From the NCBI GenBank assembly GCA_022702935.2, contig JAKIML020000092.1:62001-126000 (forward strand): DNA of 64,000 nucleotides, given 5' to 3'. The notes under the pieces were generated by a model. The model searched no databases, had not been told where the DNA came from, and saw only the letters and a program-made list of their open reading frames with translations. The stretch comes from Bacillota bacterium (GTDB lineage Bacteria > Bacillota > Clostridia > DSM-8532). A program made the position numbers and the translations under genes. This document shows, piece by piece, positions 62,586 through 64,000 of this stretch (the stretch's first letter is position 1; each line of letters opens with the position of its first letter).

Positions 62586-64000
62586 TTAGCCTGGCACCTT
62601 GTTATCATCCAGCCCTATGTAGGTATGGGACTCATCCTCCATCTTCATGATCTCCACAAGGGTGACTTCATTCTTGCCAAGCTTCAGATTCAGCTTAAGA
62701 CAGTCTTTTTCCACATTCATTCTGCTTGTGGTAACCAGAGGCTTAGCCACCTCTTTCAAGATTTCCACGGCTTGCCTGGAGGGGTATCGAGGCCTGCCCA
62801 TCTCAATCCATGTCCGCCAGGGATTGCCGTATTGCTCGTTAATGGTGCTCTTTTTAACAAAGACCCATTCACAATCCAGGGGCAGCTCAATTTCTATCTC
62901 CTTTTCAAATCCCTCCCCTTTCTCCATGACATCATTCCATACCATGAGGGCAAAGGAGCCGTCATCCTTCCTGACAATGAGACTCTGCTCGTCCCTGTGC
63001 ACAACTTCCCCATCCATGTTCTTAAAGAACTTAAAAGCATAGAAGGTGGGCTTGGGTATGCCGTTTAAAGCCACAAGGCCAAATCCGCCATGGAACTGGG
63101 ACCGGGGTACATCACATTCCTCAAAGACATCACTGAATGTCCAGTAAGAGAATGAATCTACGTAATCGCCGCCCTCACTTAATATTCTGCAGAGATAGGC
63201 CGCATTGAAGACCGTGTCATGCACCGGATTAAGGGGATGCCATGAGGTATTGTATTCGGTGATATGAAATGGCAGATCGGAGAACGCTGATTGATCAATC
63301 ATCTGCCTTACCGTCTTGAACTCATCGAGCATATAGGTTTTATCATGGAGCTCCTGATAAAAGAAATGGGGTGTTATATCAGGCTGCTTGGAGGTATAGG
63401 CATGTCGGGTGACAAAGTCCAGGGGCACATTTTCTTCATGACAGAACTTCAGAAAATCGGTAATCCAATGGTCGGCTCCCCCACAAATGGCGGGTCCGCC
63501 CACCTTCAGGTCGGGATGGACTTCCTTGACAGCCCGTGCCGTATATTGATACAGCTTAAAATACTCATTCTTGTCAGCGTTTCGCCAGAACCCAGGGAGA
63601 TTGGGTTCATTCCAGACCTCAAAGGGCCATTTCAGAACCTCTTCCAGGCCATAACGCGCAATGAAATGTCTGATGGTGGCCTTTACCAGGTCGGTCCACT
63701 TTCCATAATCGACGGGTGGTGTGGTATGCCCTTTCCAGTAAAAGACGAAATTATCGCCATAGGATAGCCTGGATGGCATGAATCCCAGCTCTACAAAAGG
63801 CCTTATGCCTTTTTCCAAAAAGCTGTCAAAGATTCTGTCGATATAGGTGAAATTGTAAAAGGGTCTTTTTTCACCGTCTACCTCATCCTCTCTGTAGATA
63901 CCCACATCATCATGGAAGAGGCCGTGACCTCTGATATACTTGAAGCCAATTTCCTTCTGAACCATGTCAAGATGATCCTGATACTCTTTCTGGAGAGCAA
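62586..64000 (-). CDS. GH39 beta-xylosidase, cut at the window edge
   Basis: The open frame crosses the right edge: before the first ATG at 63965 it continues with family-like residues ([11 protein letters not shown]), so the true start lies outside. About 470 residues are visible. The acid/base Glu is in [13 protein letters not shown] near 128 and the nucleophile Glu in [12 protein letters not shown] near 236 (counted from that ATG). The C-terminal beta domain is complete. It removes xylose from the non-reducing end of xylo-oligosaccharides in the cytosol. It is likely the first of the three-gene unit GH39-GH51-small Cys-rich. Confidence 0.92.
   Translation of the reverse strand, partial: ALQKEYQDHLDMVQKEIGFKYIRGHGLFHDDVGIYREDEVDGEKRPFYNFTYIDRIFDSFLEKGIRPFVELGFMPSRLSYGDNFVFYWKGHTTPPVDYGKWTDLVKATIRHFIARYGLEEVLKWPFEVWNEPNLPGFWRNADKNEYFKLYQYTARAVKEVHPDLKVGGPAICGGADHWITDFLKFCHEENVPLDFVTRHAYTSKQPDITPHFFYQELHDKTYMLDEFKTVRQMIDQSAFSDLPFHITEYNTSWHPLNPVHDTVFNAAYLCRILSEGGDYVDSFSYWTFSDVFEECDVPRSQFHGGFGLVALNGIPKPTFYAFKFFKNMDGEVVHRDEQSLIVRKDDGSFALMVWNDVMEKGEGFEKEIEIELPLDCEWVFVKKSTINEQYGNPWRTWIEMGRPRYPSRQAVEILKEVAKPLVTTSRMNVEKDCLKLNLKLGKNEVTLVEIMKMEDESHTYIGLDDNKVPG

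Overview
The window looks like chromosomal DNA of an anaerobic, Gram-positive, plant-fibre- and sugar-using member of the Clostridia. Signs of this are strong AGGAGG-type ribosome binding sites with some TTG/GTG starts, a class III (oxygen-sensitive) ribonucleotide reductase, a CotJC-like manganese catalase, YesM/YesN-type two-component regulators, an LplABC-type sugar importer without its own ATPase, and cytoplasmic GH43/GH51/GH39 enzymes. I cannot name the species. I see no insertion sequence, phage gene, integrase or CRISPR array.

Layout. (1) 97-14161: a compact nonribosomal peptide locus on the minus strand. It holds a stand-alone adenylation-thiolation protein whose pocket reads as glycine, two tandem GT1 glycosyltransferases, and a C-A-T-C-A-T-TE megasynthase with a complete MFS exporter fused to its C-terminus. 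A divergent Sfp-type phosphopantetheinyl transferase supplies carrier-protein priming. A bidirectional terminator and a tRNA-Arg(TCT) close the region. (2) 14403-34492: a large catabolic locus. Five distantly paralogous FAD-dependent oxidoreductases (FAD_oxidored type) surround an FGGY kinase, an SDR dehydrogenase, a three-gene sugar importer, a YesM/YesN two-component system, two zinc alcohol dehydrogenases and a tagatose/allulose 3-epimerase-like enzyme. The two arms diverge around 29480-29770, where there is a good sigma-A promoter with a perfect inverted repeat over its -35 box. Together these genes suggest uptake, repeated oxidation and reduction or epimerisation, then phosphorylation of an unusual polyol, cyclitol or rare sugar. 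I consider this the most likely undescribed system here, with the NRPS locus second. (3) 34752-46663: mixed functions. These are a PlsC-like acyltransferase with added C-terminal domains coupled to a GltS-type symporter, a membrane PAS/degenerate-GGDEF/EAL phosphodiesterase, an OmpR-type two-component system divergent from a membrane-anchored serine hydrolase with a likely response-regulator site, a Mn catalase, an HDOD protein and a transglutaminase-like protein. (4) 46705-50590: nrdD-nrdG behind a cobalamin riboswitch with an intrinsic terminator, followed by an odd flavodoxin-start/AraC hybrid gene. (5) 50614-58898: a gene remnant, a BtrH-like protein with an AraC/GyrI-like regulator, a YdcZ-like membrane protein, a LysR regulator divergent from gapA, and a heterodimeric ABC exporter. 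(6) 59302-64000: GH43, a small Cys-rich protein, GH51 and GH39 (cut by the window edge), a set suited to intracellular arabinoxylan-oligosaccharide breakdown.

Domain, family and substrate assignments come from reading motifs by eye; no database search was run. Domain borders in residues are approximate.
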